Shown: positions 1-9,493, counted from the stretch's first letter. The stretch: DNA of 64,000 nt from Streptomyces sp. S.PB5 (GCF_030403745.1 NZ_JAQMWP010000013.1:186001-250000); one strand, 5' to 3'. Made by a program: numbers and translations. Notes: generated by a model from the letters alone, not told the origin.

Positions 1-2
1 AC

Positions 3-40
3 GGGGACTTGAGCGGGGCGGGGACTTGAGCGGGGCGGGG
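3..40. repeat. 17-bp direct repeat at left edge
   Basis: Two perfect adjacent copies of a 17-bp unit (GGGGACTTGAGCGGGGC, positions 3-19 and 20-36) are followed by the first four bases of a third. The array is cut by the window edge, so its true length is unknown. It lies downstream of the S9 peptidase gene, in non-coding DNA. Confidence 0.8.
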
Positions 41-175
41 TGCCCGTCGGGTGGGGTGTGCGTTGTCCGGGGACGAGTGGTTGCCCGGGGCGCAGGCTAG
101 GTGGGTGGGCGCAGGCGGGCTTCGCTCGCCCTCGACGAGAGCGAGCGGGCGCGAGCGCGCCCGCTCCGCCCGTGG

Positions 176-1999
176 CTAGTTCGTCGTCGGCAGGTGCCTT
201 GCCGCGAAGTCCAGTTCCAGTCTGACCTGCTTGATGCGTTCGTCGACCACCAAGGAGCCGTGACCGGCGTCGTAGCGGTAGACCTCGTGGGGTGCGGACC
301 TGGTTTCGAGGCGCTTGACGTAGTTGTCGATCTGGCGGATGGGGCAGCGGGGGTCGTTGACCCCGGCCGAGATGTAGACGGGGGCCCTGACCTCGTCGAC
401 GTAGGTCAGGGGCGAGGACGCCTCGAAGCGTTCGGGGACTTCCTCCGGGGTGCCGCCCAGGAGGGTGCGGTCCATGGCCTTCAAGGCTTCCATCTCGTCG
501 TGGTACGCCGTGACGTAGTCGGCCACCGGGACCGCCGCGATGCCCAGGGTCCAGGAGTGCGGCTGGGTCCCCAGGCCCAGGAGGGTGAGGTAGCCGCCCC
601 AGGAGCCGCCCGTCAGGATCAGGCGGGCCGGGTCTGCCAGGCCCGAGCTCACCGCCCATTCGCGCACGGCCGCGATGTCCTCCAGCTCGATCAGGCCCAC
701 CCGATGCTTCAGGGCGTCCGTCCAGGCTCGGCCGTAGCCCGTGGAGCCCCGGTAGTTGACTCTGACGACCGCGTATCCGTGGTCCACCCAGGCCGCCGGG
801 CCCGCCGCGAAGGCGTCGCTGTCGTGCCAGGTCGGGCCGCCGTGGATGTCGAAGACCGTCGGGAGGGGGCCGGAGGCGCCCTTCGGCTTCTGGACCAGGG
901 CGTGGATGCGGCCGCCCGGGCCCTCCACCCAGATGTCCTCCACCGGGACCGAGCCGGGGGACTTCATGCCCGGCGGGTCGAGGACGACCTGGCCCGTGGT
1001 CGAGCGGACCGTCGAGGGTTCCGCGGCCGAGGACCACAGGTACTCCACGCTGCCGTCGGGGCGGGCGGTCGCGCCCGAGACCGAGCCGGGGGGAGTCGGG
1101 ATCCTGACCAGCTCCCGGGTCGTCAGGTCGTAGCGGAAGAGTTCGCTGCGCGCCTCGAAGCTGTGGGCGATGAGCAGGCCCGTGCCGTCCGGGTACCACT
1201 CGGCGCTCACATCGCCCGGGAGGTCCAGGGCCAGGTCCGTCTCCTCGCCCGTGGACACGTCCCACACCAACGGCTCCCAGCGGCCTCGGCGCTGGTGGCC
1301 GATGAGGAGACGGGGGTCGCCGTCGACCGGGGCGAAGCCCAGGACCTCCAGGCCCAGCTCCTCCGTGCCCTCCTTGGTGTCGTCGAGCTCGGCGACCGCG
1401 GTGCCGTCGGGGCGGACCACGCGCAGGGCCGAGTGCATCGCGTCGCCGTGCTCGGTGTGCTCCAGGGCGATCAGCGTGCCGTCGTGGGAGAGGTCACCGA
1501 CGCCGGCGGACTCGCGGTGGCGGTAGATCTCCACGGGCGCCTCGCCGGTGCGGGCGACATAGATCGTCGTACCGTCCTCGTCCGTGGAACGGCCCACCAC
1601 CGCGGTGCGGCCGTCTCTGCCCAGGGCCAGGCCCGCCGGGTACGAGGCGTCCAGGCCGGGGGCCGCCAGCTCGTCCTCGCCGCCTTCGAAGGGCTGGCGG
1701 CGCCAGACACCGAACTCGTCGCCGTCCTTGTCGTCGAACCACCAGATCCAGGCGCCGTCCGGGGAGAGCACGCCGTCCGTCGTGCCGTTCGGCCGGTTGG
1801 TGACCTGGCGTTGCTCGTCCTTGGCGCGGTCCCAGGCGTACAGCTCGTACGTCCCCGTCGCGTTCGACACGAACAGGGAGCGGTCCGGTGCGTCCTCCGC
1901 CCAGTCCGGCAGGGACACCCGGGGCGCCCGGAAGCGCTTCTCCCAGTCCGGCATCGACTCGTTCTGCTCGGGCGAGACGGACTCGTTGCTCTCAGTCAT
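176..1999 (-). CDS. S9 family prolyl oligopeptidase-like serine peptidase
   Basis: This 607-residue protein has a WD/beta-propeller-like N-terminal half (repeats such as DGAWIWW and PDGTGLL) and a C-terminal alpha/beta-hydrolase domain. The catalytic triad is visible: Ser near residue 466 in GGSWGGY, Asp near 548 in VNDPRCP and His near 579 in AGHGS. The family cleaves short peptides, often releasing dipeptides or acting after proline. No signal peptide is seen, so a cytoplasmic enzyme is likely. The length is normal for the family. The gene is monocistronic and divergent from the methyltransferase at 2105. Substrate specificity cannot be read from the sequence. Confidence 0.9.
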   Translation of the reverse strand: MTESNESVSPEQNESMPDWEKRFRAPRVSLPDWAEDAPDRSLFVSNATGTYELYAWDRAKDEQRQVTNRPNGTTDGVLSPDGAWIWWFDDKDGDEFGVWRRQPFEGGEDELAAPGLDASYPAGLALGRDGRTAVVGRSTDEDGTTIYVARTGEAPVEIYRHRESAGVGDLSHDGTLIALEHTEHGDAMHSALRVVRPDGTAVAELDDTKEGTEELGLEVLGFAPVDGDPRLLIGHQRRGRWEPLVWDVSTGEETDLALDLPGDVSAEWYPDGTGLLIAHSFEARSELFRYDLTTRELVRIPTPPGSVSGATARPDGSVEYLWSSAAEPSTVRSTTGQVVLDPPGMKSPGSVPVEDIWVEGPGGRIHALVQKPKGASGPLPTVFDIHGGPTWHDSDAFAAGPAAWVDHGYAVVRVNYRGSTGYGRAWTDALKHRVGLIELEDIAAVREWAVSSGLADPARLILTGGSWGGYLTLLGLGTQPHSWTLGIAAVPVADYVTAYHDEMEALKAMDRTLLGGTPEEVPERFEASSPLTYVDEVRAPVYISAGVNDPRCPIRQIDNYVKRLETRSAPHEVYRYDAGHGSLVVDERIKQVRLELDFAARHLPTTN

Positions 2000-2104
2000 G
2001 AGCCCATAGTGCCTGGCCCCGCCGACAATTCGCTGGCGAGGTCCTCAGCCTGTGGATAACCTCCACCGGTCCCCTACCCCCAGCAGTTCAGGCGGCCCCG
2101 CATC

Positions 2105-2938
2105 ATGACCCCCTCCACCCCCACCGACTGGCGCGAGTCCAACCGCGCGAACTGGGACGAGCGCGCCGCCGTCCATGCCACGAGCGACTTCTACGACCTC
2201 GCCGGATTCCGGGCCGGCACCGATCCGCTACGGGACTTCGAACTCGCCGAGGTCGGGGACGTGACCGGCAGGTCCCTGCTCCATCTGCAGTGCCACATGG
2301 GGCTCGACACCCTGTCCTGGGCGCGGCACGGGGCCGCCCGGGTCGTCGGGCTCGACTTCTCCGAGCCCGCCGTGGAGACCGCCCGCTCGCTCGCGGCGGA
2401 TCTCGGGTTCGGGGCGGAGCGGGCCGCGTTCGTCGCGGCCGACGTGTACGACGCGGCGCAGGCGGTGCCGGAGTCGTCGTACGACATCGTCTACACCGGC
2501 GGCGGGGCGCTGTGCTGGCTGCCGGACATCCGGCGCTGGGCGGAGACGGCCGCGTCGCTGGTGGCGCCGGGCGGGTTCCTCTATCTCGCCGAGTTCCATC
2601 CGATCACCGATGTGCTCGACGACGAGACCGGGTCGCGGGTCGTGCACGACTACTTCGACGCCGGCGCCCAGGAGTACGAGCTGTCCGGCACGTACACCGA
2701 CGGGGGTTCCGGCCTCGCCCACAACCGGACGGTGGAGTGGCAGCATCCGCTCGGTGAGGTCGTCACCGCGATCGCGGCGGCGGGGCTGCGGATCGAGTTC
2801 CTGCACGAGCACGATGTGTCGCTGTTCCCGCGGTTCGAGGCGTTCGAGGTGCGGGACGGGTATCACCGGTTCCCGGCGGGGCGGCCGCGGATTCCGTTGA
2901 TGTACTCGCTGCGGGCCCGGAGAGACGGCGAGGACTGA
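2105..2938 (+). CDS. class I SAM-dependent methyltransferase
   Basis: The 277-residue protein shows the Rossmann-fold SAM-binding motif near residues 58-90 (LLHLQCHMGLDTLSWA, then VVGLDFS) and the motif II/III region DIVYTGGGALCWLPD. It resembles the UbiE/YcgJ-like methyltransferases common in Streptomyces. The N-terminus (DWRESNRANWDERAAVH) is typical of that set. Small-molecule methylation is likely, but the substrate is not evident. It is divergent from the S9 peptidase and followed at 66 bp by an NTF2-like gene, possibly co-transcribed. Confidence 0.88.
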   Translation: MTPSTPTDWRESNRANWDERAAVHATSDFYDLAGFRAGTDPLRDFELAEVGDVTGRSLLHLQCHMGLDTLSWARHGAARVVGLDFSEPAVETARSLAADLGFGAERAAFVAADVYDAAQAVPESSYDIVYTGGGALCWLPDIRRWAETAASLVAPGGFLYLAEFHPITDVLDDETGSRVVHDYFDAGAQEYELSGTYTDGGSGLAHNRTVEWQHPLGEVVTAIAAAGLRIEFLHEHDVSLFPRFEAFEVRDGYHRFPAGRPRIPLMYSLRARRDGED

Positions 2939-3003
2939 AGGCTGAGGACTGAGGACCGACCGGTCGAGGCCGATTGTCAGTGGTCGGGTGCAGACTCGGC
3001 TCC

Positions 3004-3378
3004 ATGACCGATCTGCGCAAGACAGTCGAGACCTTCTGGGCCTCCGCCGAGGCGCGGGACTGGGGTGCGTTCGAGGGGACACTGGCGGAGGACGTGGTGT
3101 ACACGCTGCCGCAGACGCGGGAGCGGATCAGCGGGCGGGAGCGGTATGTCCGGTTCAACCGGGAGTATCCCGCTGACTGGCACCTGCGGATCGAGCGGAT
3201 CGTCGCCGAACCGGGGCAGGTGGTCACGTGGATCCTCTTCACGGTGGGGCTGGAGGAGATGTACGGCATCTCGTTCTTCACGGGGGACGAGAACGGCCGT
3301 ATATCCACCGTCGTCGACTTCTGGCCGGAGCCGTATGAGCCGCCGGCGGGGCGGGAGCATCTCGTCGTGCGGTACTGA
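3004..3378 (+). CDS. NTF2-like / SnoaL-like protein
   Basis: About 124 residues of the cone-shaped NTF2/SnoaL-like fold: an N-terminal helix (LRKTVETFWASAEARDWGAFEGTLAEDVVYTLP) is followed by beta strands with R- and W-rich segments. I place the start at the ATG at 3004 rather than the in-frame ATG at 2974, because the family begins right at this helix. Members are small hydrolases, isomerases or ligand-binding proteins, and this one has no diagnostic active site. It lies just downstream of the methyltransferase in the same orientation. Confidence 0.8.
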   Translation: MTDLRKTVETFWASAEARDWGAFEGTLAEDVVYTLPQTRERISGRERYVRFNREYPADWHLRIERIVAEPGQVVTWILFTVGLEEMYGISFFTGDENGRISTVVDFWPEPYEPPAGREHLVVRY

Positions 3379-3421
3379 CCCCGCGGGCGGGGTGGTGTGC
3401 GGTGCCCCGTACCGTTGAGGT

Positions 3422-4213
3422 GTGTACCGGTTTCTGCTGACGCCTCGTTGGTTCGGGATCAACGTCTTCGTGCTGCTCGCCATCCCCTTCTGTGTGTTCA
3501 TGGGGTCCTGGCAGCTGAGCCGGTTCGAGGACCGGATGGCCGCCCACGACCGGGCGACGACTCAGGTCGCCTCGGACCGGCGGGAGGCGGCTCAGCCGTT
3601 GGCCTCGTTGCTGCCGGTGGACCAGGAGACGTCGGGGAAACAGGTGACCGCGACCGGGCGGTACGACAAGCAGTTGCTGGTGCCGGGGCGGGAGCTGGAC
3701 GGGAAGCGCGGGTATTACGTGCTGACGTTGCTGCGGGTCGACGGGGGCAAGGCGCTGCCGGTGGTGCGGGGGTGGCTGCCGGGGGATGTGGATGCGTCCA
3801 AGGCACCGGCCGCGCCGTCGGGGGAGGTCACCGTCACGGGCGCGCTGCAGGCGTCGGAGCAGCCCGGGGAGAACGGGGTGAGTGCGCGGGGTGGGTTGCC
3901 TGCGGGGCAGACCTCGGCGATCAGTGCGGCTTCCTTGGTGAACCTTGTGCCGTACGACGTGTACGACGGGTGGGTCACGCTCAATTCCGGGGATTCCGGG
4001 ATGAAGGCGGTGCCGGTGGCTGCGCCTGCGGACTCGGGGCTGAATCTGAAGGCGTTCCAGAACCTCGGCTATACCGGGGAGTGGTTTGTCTTCGCCGGGT
4101 TCGTGGTGTTCATGTGGTTCCGGCTGGTGCGGCGCGAGGTGGAGTTCCAGCGGGACGCCGCGCTGGGGTTGGTGCCGGATCAGGTCGTCGCCGTGGACGC
4201 CGGGGTCAAGTAA
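3422..4213 (+). CDS. SURF1 family cytochrome oxidase biogenesis protein
   Basis: The 263-residue protein has the SURF1 topology: one TM helix near the N-terminus (about residues 9-28, INVFVLLAIPFCVFMGSWQ), a large extracytoplasmic domain, and a second TM near residues 221-240 (WFVFAGFVVFMWFR). The hallmark GxW near the first helix (MGSWQLSRFEDR) and the R-GW motif (VVRGWLPG) are present. SURF1 proteins help insert heme into the aa3-type cytochrome oxidase. The start is GTG at 3422. The gene runs into a long repeat region containing a strong hairpin. Confidence 0.92.
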   Translation: MYRFLLTPRWFGINVFVLLAIPFCVFMGSWQLSRFEDRMAAHDRATTQVASDRREAAQPLASLLPVDQETSGKQVTATGRYDKQLLVPGRELDGKRGYYVLTLLRVDGGKALPVVRGWLPGDVDASKAPAAPSGEVTVTGALQASEQPGENGVSARGGLPAGQTSAISAASLVNLVPYDVYDGWVTLNSGDSGMKAVPVAAPADSGLNLKAFQNLGYTGEWFVFAGFVVFMWFRLVRREVEFQRDAALGLVPDQVVAVDAGVK

Positions 4214-4263
4214 GCGGCCTTGCCGTCGGGGACGGGGTCAAGGTGACCGACGATGCCGCCGGC

Positions 4264-4560
4264 GTCGGGGTGGGTCGCGCGGCCCGGCGCTACCGGGGTG
4301 CCTCCCCCAGAGGGGGGACCCCCAGCGCCCACCCGTGCCGCCCTAGGCGGCACGAATGCCCGCAGGCTGGGCGGGCTGGACGGGCACCGACCCGGGCGGC
4401 ACGCAGGCTATGCAGGCTAGGCGGGGACGGGGCTGCCGACTGCCGGATGGACGCCACCCTGGGCGGCACGAATGCCCGCAGGCTATGCAGGCTGGCGGAC
4501 TTGGTGGGCGCCGTCCTGGGGGGTACGCCAGCCCGCGGGCTATGCGGGCTGGGTGGGTGA
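4264..4560. repeat. composite intergenic repeat, copy 1
   Basis: This non-coding 3'-3' region lies between SURF1 and the minus-strand gene ending at 4632. Positions 4264-4301 match 20208-20243 with few differences. A 25-bp GC palindrome (4302-4326) follows, then 44 bp (4325-4368) identical to 20250-20293. After that the unit GGCACGAATGCCCGCAGGCT recurs (4349-4368 and 4465-4484) with degenerate NNGCNGGCT tails to about 4560. No plausible gene was found here. Confidence 0.85.
4336..4354. terminator. hairpin in convergent intergenic region
   Basis: A perfect 8-bp inverted repeat, GTGCCGCC-CTA-GGCGGCAC, lies 120 bp past the SURF1 stop and upstream of the convergent gene end at 4632. No U-tract follows, as is usual in Streptomyces. 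It is conserved in the second composite repeat copy at 20261-20279, again between convergent genes, which supports a bidirectional terminator role. Confidence 0.5.
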
Positions 4561-4631
4561 CGGGGGCGGCCGACTGCCGGGTGGGCGTTGCGGTGAGTGT
4601 GCCGTGTCCCCCGTCCGTTACACCACGCCGC

Positions 4632-5873
4632 TCAAGACGAAGCCAGTACGCCCGTCCAGTACACCGTCCCCGCGCAGGCGTTGCTGATGGTTGCCGAGGT
4701 GGACGGGGCGCCGCCTTCTGCTGTGCCGGTGATGGTGACGGTGCCGTCTGCTGTGCCGTCTGCCGTCATCAGCTGGGTGGAGGTGCCGGTGTCGCCGCCC
4801 GTCGAGGTGCCGTCCGTGGTGCCGGAGTTCTCCGTGGGGGACGGGGAGGCGGTGGAGCCGCCGTCGGTGCCGCCGTCGGAGCCGTTGTCCGTGGGGCAGG
4901 TCCCGGAGGGGACCCAGGCGAAACGGACGTTGTAGGAGGCGCCCGGCTGGAGGACCAGGGAGGCGACCTCAAGAGACGGGTCCGGGAGCGACGAGGCCGC
5001 GTCGCCCGAGGCGTGGCGGGTCGAGAAGACCTTGGTGGAGTCCGCCGCGCCCGACGTCAACGTGGTGACCGAGCCGGGGCCGGTGACCGTGCACGCCGCC
5101 GCGGAGGAGTTGGTGAAGGTGAACGTGCCGTAGACCGCGCCCGCCGTGTCGACCGGGTCGGTGGTCGCCGTCGGCGTGCCGAGCTCCGTCGCCGTACACG
5201 CGGCTACGCCGGCCGTGCTGGTGGCCGACGGACCCGAGGTGTCGCTGCTGCCGTTGCCGGAGCCGGACCCCTTGTCCTTGTCGTCGCCCTTGGGGTCGTC
5301 CTTGTCCTTGCCCTCGACCTTGCCGGAGGAACCGCCGGAGGTGCTCTCGCCGCCGTCCGGGCCCTTGCCCTCGGTGGCGCCGCCCTGGGCCTCGGAGTAG
5401 TGCCCGGCGACGGAGGGGTTGGCGTCGGAGCCGGTGGCGCCGGAGACATGGAGCAGGGCCGGGACCGCGGTGCCGACGAAGAGCGCGGCGGCCGCCATGC
5501 CGACCATGGCCTGTCGCTTGCGGGCCCGCCTGGCGGGTACCGCGTGCCGCAGGTGGTCGAGCGTGCCGTCGCGAGGTTCGATCTCCTGGACCGCCTGGTG
5601 CAGCATGCGGCGCAGTGCCAGCTCGTCCGAGTCGAGCCCTCCCGAGGGGCTCTGGTCGTCGAGGCCGTGGTTCACAGTTCCGTTCCCAGCAGTTGATTGC
5701 ATCGGCTTGTGCGGCGCGCCCGCGTCGCCCGGCTCGCGCCACTCGTAGGGCTCGTGGGGGGCATGCGGGACAAGAGGAACAAGCGGGACGTCCGGATTGC
5801 GACGTCCGTCACCCTTCCCGGCCCCCGGCCCAGTACCCGCCCCCGGCTCCGGCCCCGATCCCGACCCGCTCAT
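4632..5873 (-). CDS. one-TM protein coupled to SigE-type sigma factor
   Basis: This 413-residue protein has a Pro/Gly-rich N-terminus, a cytoplasmic segment (DELALRRMLHQAVQEI and DGTLDHLRHAVPARRARKR), one TM helix near residues 122-143, and a Ser/Thr/Gly/Asp-rich extracytoplasmic linker. A C-terminal beta-rich region with paired Cys resembles DUF4232-type domains. Its ATG overlaps the sigma factor stop by 4 bp (ATGA), so the two are translationally coupled. A coupled one-TM partner of an ECF sigma factor suggests an anti-sigma or signal-sensing role, but no zinc anti-sigma motif (HxxxCxxC) is visible. The function is therefore inferred from context only. Confidence 0.75.
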   Translation of the reverse strand: MSGSGSGPEPGAGTGPGAGKGDGRRNPDVPLVPLVPHAPHEPYEWREPGDAGAPHKPMQSTAGNGTVNHGLDDQSPSGGLDSDELALRRMLHQAVQEIEPRDGTLDHLRHAVPARRARKRQAMVGMAAAALFVGTAVPALLHVSGATGSDANPSVAGHYSEAQGGATEGKGPDGGESTSGGSSGKVEGKDKDDPKGDDKDKGSGSGNGSSDTSGPSATSTAGVAACTATELGTPTATTDPVDTAGAVYGTFTFTNSSAAACTVTGPGSVTTLTSGAADSTKVFSTRHASGDAASSLPDPSLEVASLVLQPGASYNVRFAWVPSGTCPTDNGSDGGTDGGSTASPSPTENSGTTDGTSTGGDTGTSTQLMTADGTADGTVTITGTAEGGAPSTSATISNACAGTVYWTGVLASS

Positions 5874-6547
5874 GCCGGTGCCTCCATGGCTATCCGGAGC
5901 GCGGCGATGCCACGGGAGCCGTACGCCTTCACCGAACCCAGGGATATCCCGAGCGTCTCGGCGACCTGCGCCTCGGTCATGTCCGCGAAGTAGCGCAGGA
6001 CCAGGACCTCGCGCTGGCGGCGCTGGAGTCCCTTCATCGCCTTGATGAGCGAGTCGCGCTCCAGCTGGTCGTACGCCCCCTCCTCCGCGCTCGCCATGTC
6101 CGGCATCGGCTTGGACAGCAGCTTCAGTCCGAGGATGCGGCGGCGCAGGGCCGAGCGGGAGAGGTTGACGACGGTCTGGCGGAGGTACGCGAGCGTCTTC
6201 TCCGGGTCCCGGACGCGCTTGCGCGCGGAGTGGACGCGGATGAACGCCTCCTGGACGACGTCCTCGCAGGAGGCGGTGTCGTCAAGGAGGAGGGCGGCGA
6301 GACCGAGCAGCGAGCGGTAGTGCGCCCGGTAGGTCTCGGTGAGGTGGTCGACGGTGGTTCCTGCGGCCGCCACATCCTCGGCGCCGTCACGCTGGTTCGG
6401 TATGCGGGCCGGCCGCGCTGCGGGCATGGGCGCGATCACCGGCATGCCACCGGGCGTACCGGCCATGCGGGGTCGTACGGCCGCAGGGCGCGGCGGCCGG
6501 AGGGCCGTGCCGCGCGAGACCGCTGTGAAGTCGAGAACCTCTGCCAC
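5870..6547 (-). CDS. SigE-family ECF RNA polymerase sigma factor
   Basis: 225 residues. After a Pro/Arg-rich N-terminal extension, sigma region 2 spans about residues 72-140 (YRAHYRSLLGLAALLLDDTASCEDVVQEAFIRVH, then LAYLRQTVVNLSRSALRRR) and region 4 spans about 165-215 (LQRRQREVLVLRYFADMTEAQVAETLGISLGSVKAYGSRGIAALR). This matches the SigE-like ECF subfamily of Streptomyces. It directs core polymerase to a small regulon. The TM-anchored partner gene overlaps its 3' end, implying joint control. The 360-bp upstream region should hold its promoter. Confidence 0.9.
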   Translation of the reverse strand: MAEVLDFTAVSRGTALRPPRPAAVRPRMAGTPGGMPVIAPMPAARPARIPNQRDGAEDVAAAGTTVDHLTETYRAHYRSLLGLAALLLDDTASCEDVVQEAFIRVHSARKRVRDPEKTLAYLRQTVVNLSRSALRRRILGLKLLSKPMPDMASAEEGAYDQLERDSLIKAMKGLQRRQREVLVLRYFADMTEAQVAETLGISLGSVKAYGSRGIAALRIAMEAPA

Positions 6548-6780
6548 GCCAGTTGGACACCGCTACCCCCGCAAGGGTTGTACGTGCCGAGCGTCACTTT
6601 CGCGTCGCACAACGAAATGCCGGACGAGGCCGTCTTCCGTCTTGTGTCAGGCAGCACAACTGACCGTGCGTCAAGCGCCCTCATGCCTACCCGCTCTTCC
6701 CCTATGTCCTGAAACGTTTCGGGGCGTCCCCACGCCCCGTCAAGCATCCCCGCACCCCCTGAAGGGCGTTCGCAAAGACG

Positions 6781-6816
6781 CTCCCCGCCCTTCGCGCGGT
6801 TGCGGAGAGCGGGGAG
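6781..6816. terminator. hairpin between asd and the sigma factor gene
   Basis: The stem CTCCCCGC (6781-6788) pairs with GCGGGGAG (6809-6816) across a 20-nt loop. It lies about 95 bp past the asd stop codon on the minus strand and upstream of the sigma factor gene. It could terminate lysC-asd transcripts. The rest of 6548-6909 shows no gene. Confidence 0.4.
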
Positions 6817-6909
6817 GAAAATCTTCGGACGACATCGACGTCCACAGCAAGTGGTCCGGACCATCGACCGGCTCACACTTGGTTCGCAGATCTTACAAAC
6901 CTGTACACC

Positions 6910-8004
6910 TCAACGGCCTGCGAATTCCGCGGCCACCAGCTCGGCGATCTGCGCAGTGTTGAGTGCGGAGCCCTTTCGCAGGTTGTCGCCGCAAACGAAG
7001 AGTTCGAGAGCGGTCGGGTCGTCCAGCGCCCGCCGGACCCGGCCGACCCAGGTGGGGTCGGTGCCCACCACGTCGGCGGGGGTCGGGAACTCCCCCGCGG
7101 CCGGGTCGTCGAACAGCACGACGCCCGGGGCGGTGGCGAGGATCTCACGCGCCTTGGCCACCGTGACCTCGCCCTCGAAGCGGGCGTGCACGGTCAGCGA
7201 GTGAGTGGTGACGACCGGCACCCGGACACAGGTGACGGCGACGGGCAGCTCGGGGAGGCCGAGGATCTTGCGAGACTCGTCCCGCACCTTCATCTCCTCC
7301 GACGACCAGCCGTCCTCCCGCAGCGATCCGGCCCACGGTACGACGTTCAGCGCGACCGGCTCCGGGAACGGCCCGGTGTTGTCGCCCACGGCCCGTCGTA
7401 CGTCTCCGGGGTGGGTGCCGAGATCGGTGCCGGCCACCAGGGAGAGCTGCTGGCGCAACGTTTCAACGCCCGCCCGGCCCGCGCCGCTCACCGCCTGGTA
7501 CGAGGAGACCACCAGCTCGCGCAGCCCGAACTCGGCGTGCAGCGCGCCGAGCGCCACGATCATCGACAAGGTCGTGCAGTTGGGGTTGGCGATGATGCCC
7601 CGCGGCCGTACCCGCGCCGTGTGCGGGTTGACCTCGGGGACGACGAGGGGCACCTCCGGGTCCATCCGGAAGGCGCCCGAGTTGTCGACGACGACGGCAC
7701 CGCGCGCGGCGGCGATCGGCGCCCACTGGGCCGCGACCTCGTCGGGTACGTCGAACATGGCGACGTCGACCCCGTCGAAGGCCTCCTCGGTGAGCGCGAT
7801 CACCTCGACCTCCGCCCCGCGCACGGCCAGCTTGCGGCCGGCCGAGCGCGGGGAGGCGATCAGGCGGATCTCACCCCAGACGTCCGCGTGGTGGGACAGG
7901 ATCTGGAGCATGACCGTGCCGACGGCGCCGGTCGCCCCCACGACCGCGAGCGTCGGCCGCCCAGGTCGCCCGGACCCCGGTCGCCCGGACCCTGTCCCTG
8001 CCAT
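6910..8004 (-). CDS. asd: aspartate-semialdehyde dehydrogenase
   Basis: This 364-residue enzyme reduces L-aspartyl-4-phosphate to L-aspartate 4-semialdehyde with NADPH, for lysine/DAP, threonine and methionine synthesis. The dinucleotide-binding motif VVGATGAVG lies near residue 21 and the catalytic Cys near residue 142 in NPNCTT. The His/Arg region near RVPVVTTHS is also present. It follows lysC on the same strand with a TGATG overlap, giving coupled translation. The N-terminus carries a short Gly/Arg/Pro-rich extension. The length is normal. Confidence 0.96.
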   Translation of the reverse strand: MAGTGSGRPGSGRPGRPTLAVVGATGAVGTVMLQILSHHADVWGEIRLIASPRSAGRKLAVRGAEVEVIALTEEAFDGVDVAMFDVPDEVAAQWAPIAAARGAVVVDNSGAFRMDPEVPLVVPEVNPHTARVRPRGIIANPNCTTLSMIVALGALHAEFGLRELVVSSYQAVSGAGRAGVETLRQQLSLVAGTDLGTHPGDVRRAVGDNTGPFPEPVALNVVPWAGSLREDGWSSEEMKVRDESRKILGLPELPVAVTCVRVPVVTTHSLTVHARFEGEVTVAKAREILATAPGVVLFDDPAAGEFPTPADVVGTDPTWVGRVRRALDDPTALELFVCGDNLRKGSALNTAQIAELVAAEFAGR

Positions 8005-9281
8005 CAGCGTCCCGTGCCTCCGTAGACGACGGCCTCGTCGCTGTCGGAGTCGAGCCCGAAGGCGGTGTGCACGGCGCGGACGGCCTCGTTGACGTCGTCG
8101 GCGCGCGTGATGACCGAGATACGGATCTCGGAGGTCGAGATCAGCTCGATGTTCACGCCCGCGTCGGACAGGGCCTCGAAGAAGGAGGCGGTGACGCCCG
8201 GGTTGGTCTTCATCCCCGCGCCGACCAGGGAGATCTTGCCGATCTGGTCGTCGTAGCGCAGGGAGTCGAAGCCGATGCCGGTCTTGTTCTTCTCCAGGGC
8301 GTCGATGGCCTTGCGGCCCTCGGACTTGGGGAGGGTGAAGGAGATGTCCGTCAGACCGGTGGACGCGGCGGACACGTTCTGCACGATCATGTCGATGTTG
8401 ATCTCGGCGTCGGAGATCGTACGGAAGATCGTGGCCGCCTCGCCCGGCTTGTCGGGCACGCCGACGACCGTGATCTTGGCCTCGGAGGTGTCGTGCGCGA
8501 CACCGGAGATGATGGCCTGCTCCACCTTCTTGTCCCCTTGCTCGATGGGCTCACTGCTGACCCAGGTGCCCTGCAGCCCGCTGAAGCTGGACCGGACGTG
8601 GATCGGGATGTTGTAGCGACGGGCGTACTCCACACAGCGGTGGAGCAGCACCTTGGAACCGGACGAGGCCAGCTCCAGCATGTCCTCGAAGGAGATCCAG
8701 TCGATCTTCTTCGCCTTCTTGACCACGCGCGGGTCGGCGGTGAACACGCCGTCGACGTCGGTGTAGATCTCGCACACCTCGGCGTCGAGGGCGGCGGCCA
8801 GCGCCACGGCCGTGGTGTCGGAACCACCGCGACCGAGCGTGGTGATGTCCTTCTTGTCCTGGCTGACGCCCTGGAAGCCCGCGACGATCGCGATGTTGCC
8901 CTTGTCCAGGGACTCCCGGATGCGGCCGGGCGTGACGTCGATGATCCGGGCTTTGTTGTGGACGGAGTCGGTGATGACGCCTGCCTGGCTGCCGGTGAAC
9001 GACTGGGCCTCGTGACCCAGGTTTTTGATCGCCATGGCCAGCAGTGCCATGGAGATCCGCTCTCCGGCGGTCAGCAGCATGTCGAACTCTCGCCCGGCCG
9101 GCATCGGGGATACCTGCTCGGCGAGATCGATCAGCTCGTCCGTCGTGTCGCCCATCGCGGAAACGACGACAACCACCTGGTTGCCGTTCTTCTTCGCTTC
9201 CACGATCCGCTTGGCGACGCGCTTGATGCCCTCGGCATCGGCTACGGAGGAGCCTCCGTACTTCTGCACGACAAGGCCCAC
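8004..9281 (-). CDS. lysC: aspartate kinase
   Basis: 425 residues. It phosphorylates L-aspartate with ATP, the first step of the aspartate-family pathway. The N-terminal motif VQKYGGSSVAD (residues 5-15), the kinase segment GRGGSDTTAVALA and two C-terminal ACT domains (DKPGEAATIFRTISDAEINIDMIVQN and NPGVTASFFEALSDAGVNIELISTSEIRISV) are visible. The ACT domains imply lysine/threonine feedback control. In this family an internal start often yields a separate small ACT-only subunit, which is possible here. It overlaps asd and forms the first gene of the operon. Confidence 0.97.
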   Translation of the reverse strand: MGLVVQKYGGSSVADAEGIKRVAKRIVEAKKNGNQVVVVVSAMGDTTDELIDLAEQVSPMPAGREFDMLLTAGERISMALLAMAIKNLGHEAQSFTGSQAGVITDSVHNKARIIDVTPGRIRESLDKGNIAIVAGFQGVSQDKKDITTLGRGGSDTTAVALAAALDAEVCEIYTDVDGVFTADPRVVKKAKKIDWISFEDMLELASSGSKVLLHRCVEYARRYNIPIHVRSSFSGLQGTWVSSEPIEQGDKKVEQAIISGVAHDTSEAKITVVGVPDKPGEAATIFRTISDAEINIDMIVQNVSAASTGLTDISFTLPKSEGRKAIDALEKNKTGIGFDSLRYDDQIGKISLVGAGMKTNPGVTASFFEALSDAGVNIELISTSEIRISVITRADDVNEAVRAVHTAFGLDSDSDEAVVYGGTGR

Positions 9282-9493
9282 GTGCGCTCCTCGCTCGTCC
9301 GTCTCTTTCCGCTGATACGCATATGTACCGCGGTCGGCTCAGTCTAACGAGCGTCCGAATTTCACTGCCCGAGTACCGCATGCTGAGATTCCGGACGCCC
9401 AGGTCAGCGCATGCCCACCCGAACGACTTCGGAAAAGTGCAGCGCGTCACAGCAGGCGCCTGTCAATTAAGTTTCAAGCACTAAGGTGCGCCT

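Noticed and set aside
101..2059. Long plus-strand open frame over the S9 peptidase
   Set aside because: Antisense shadow: no recognisable domain, and the minus strand has a complete catalytic triad.
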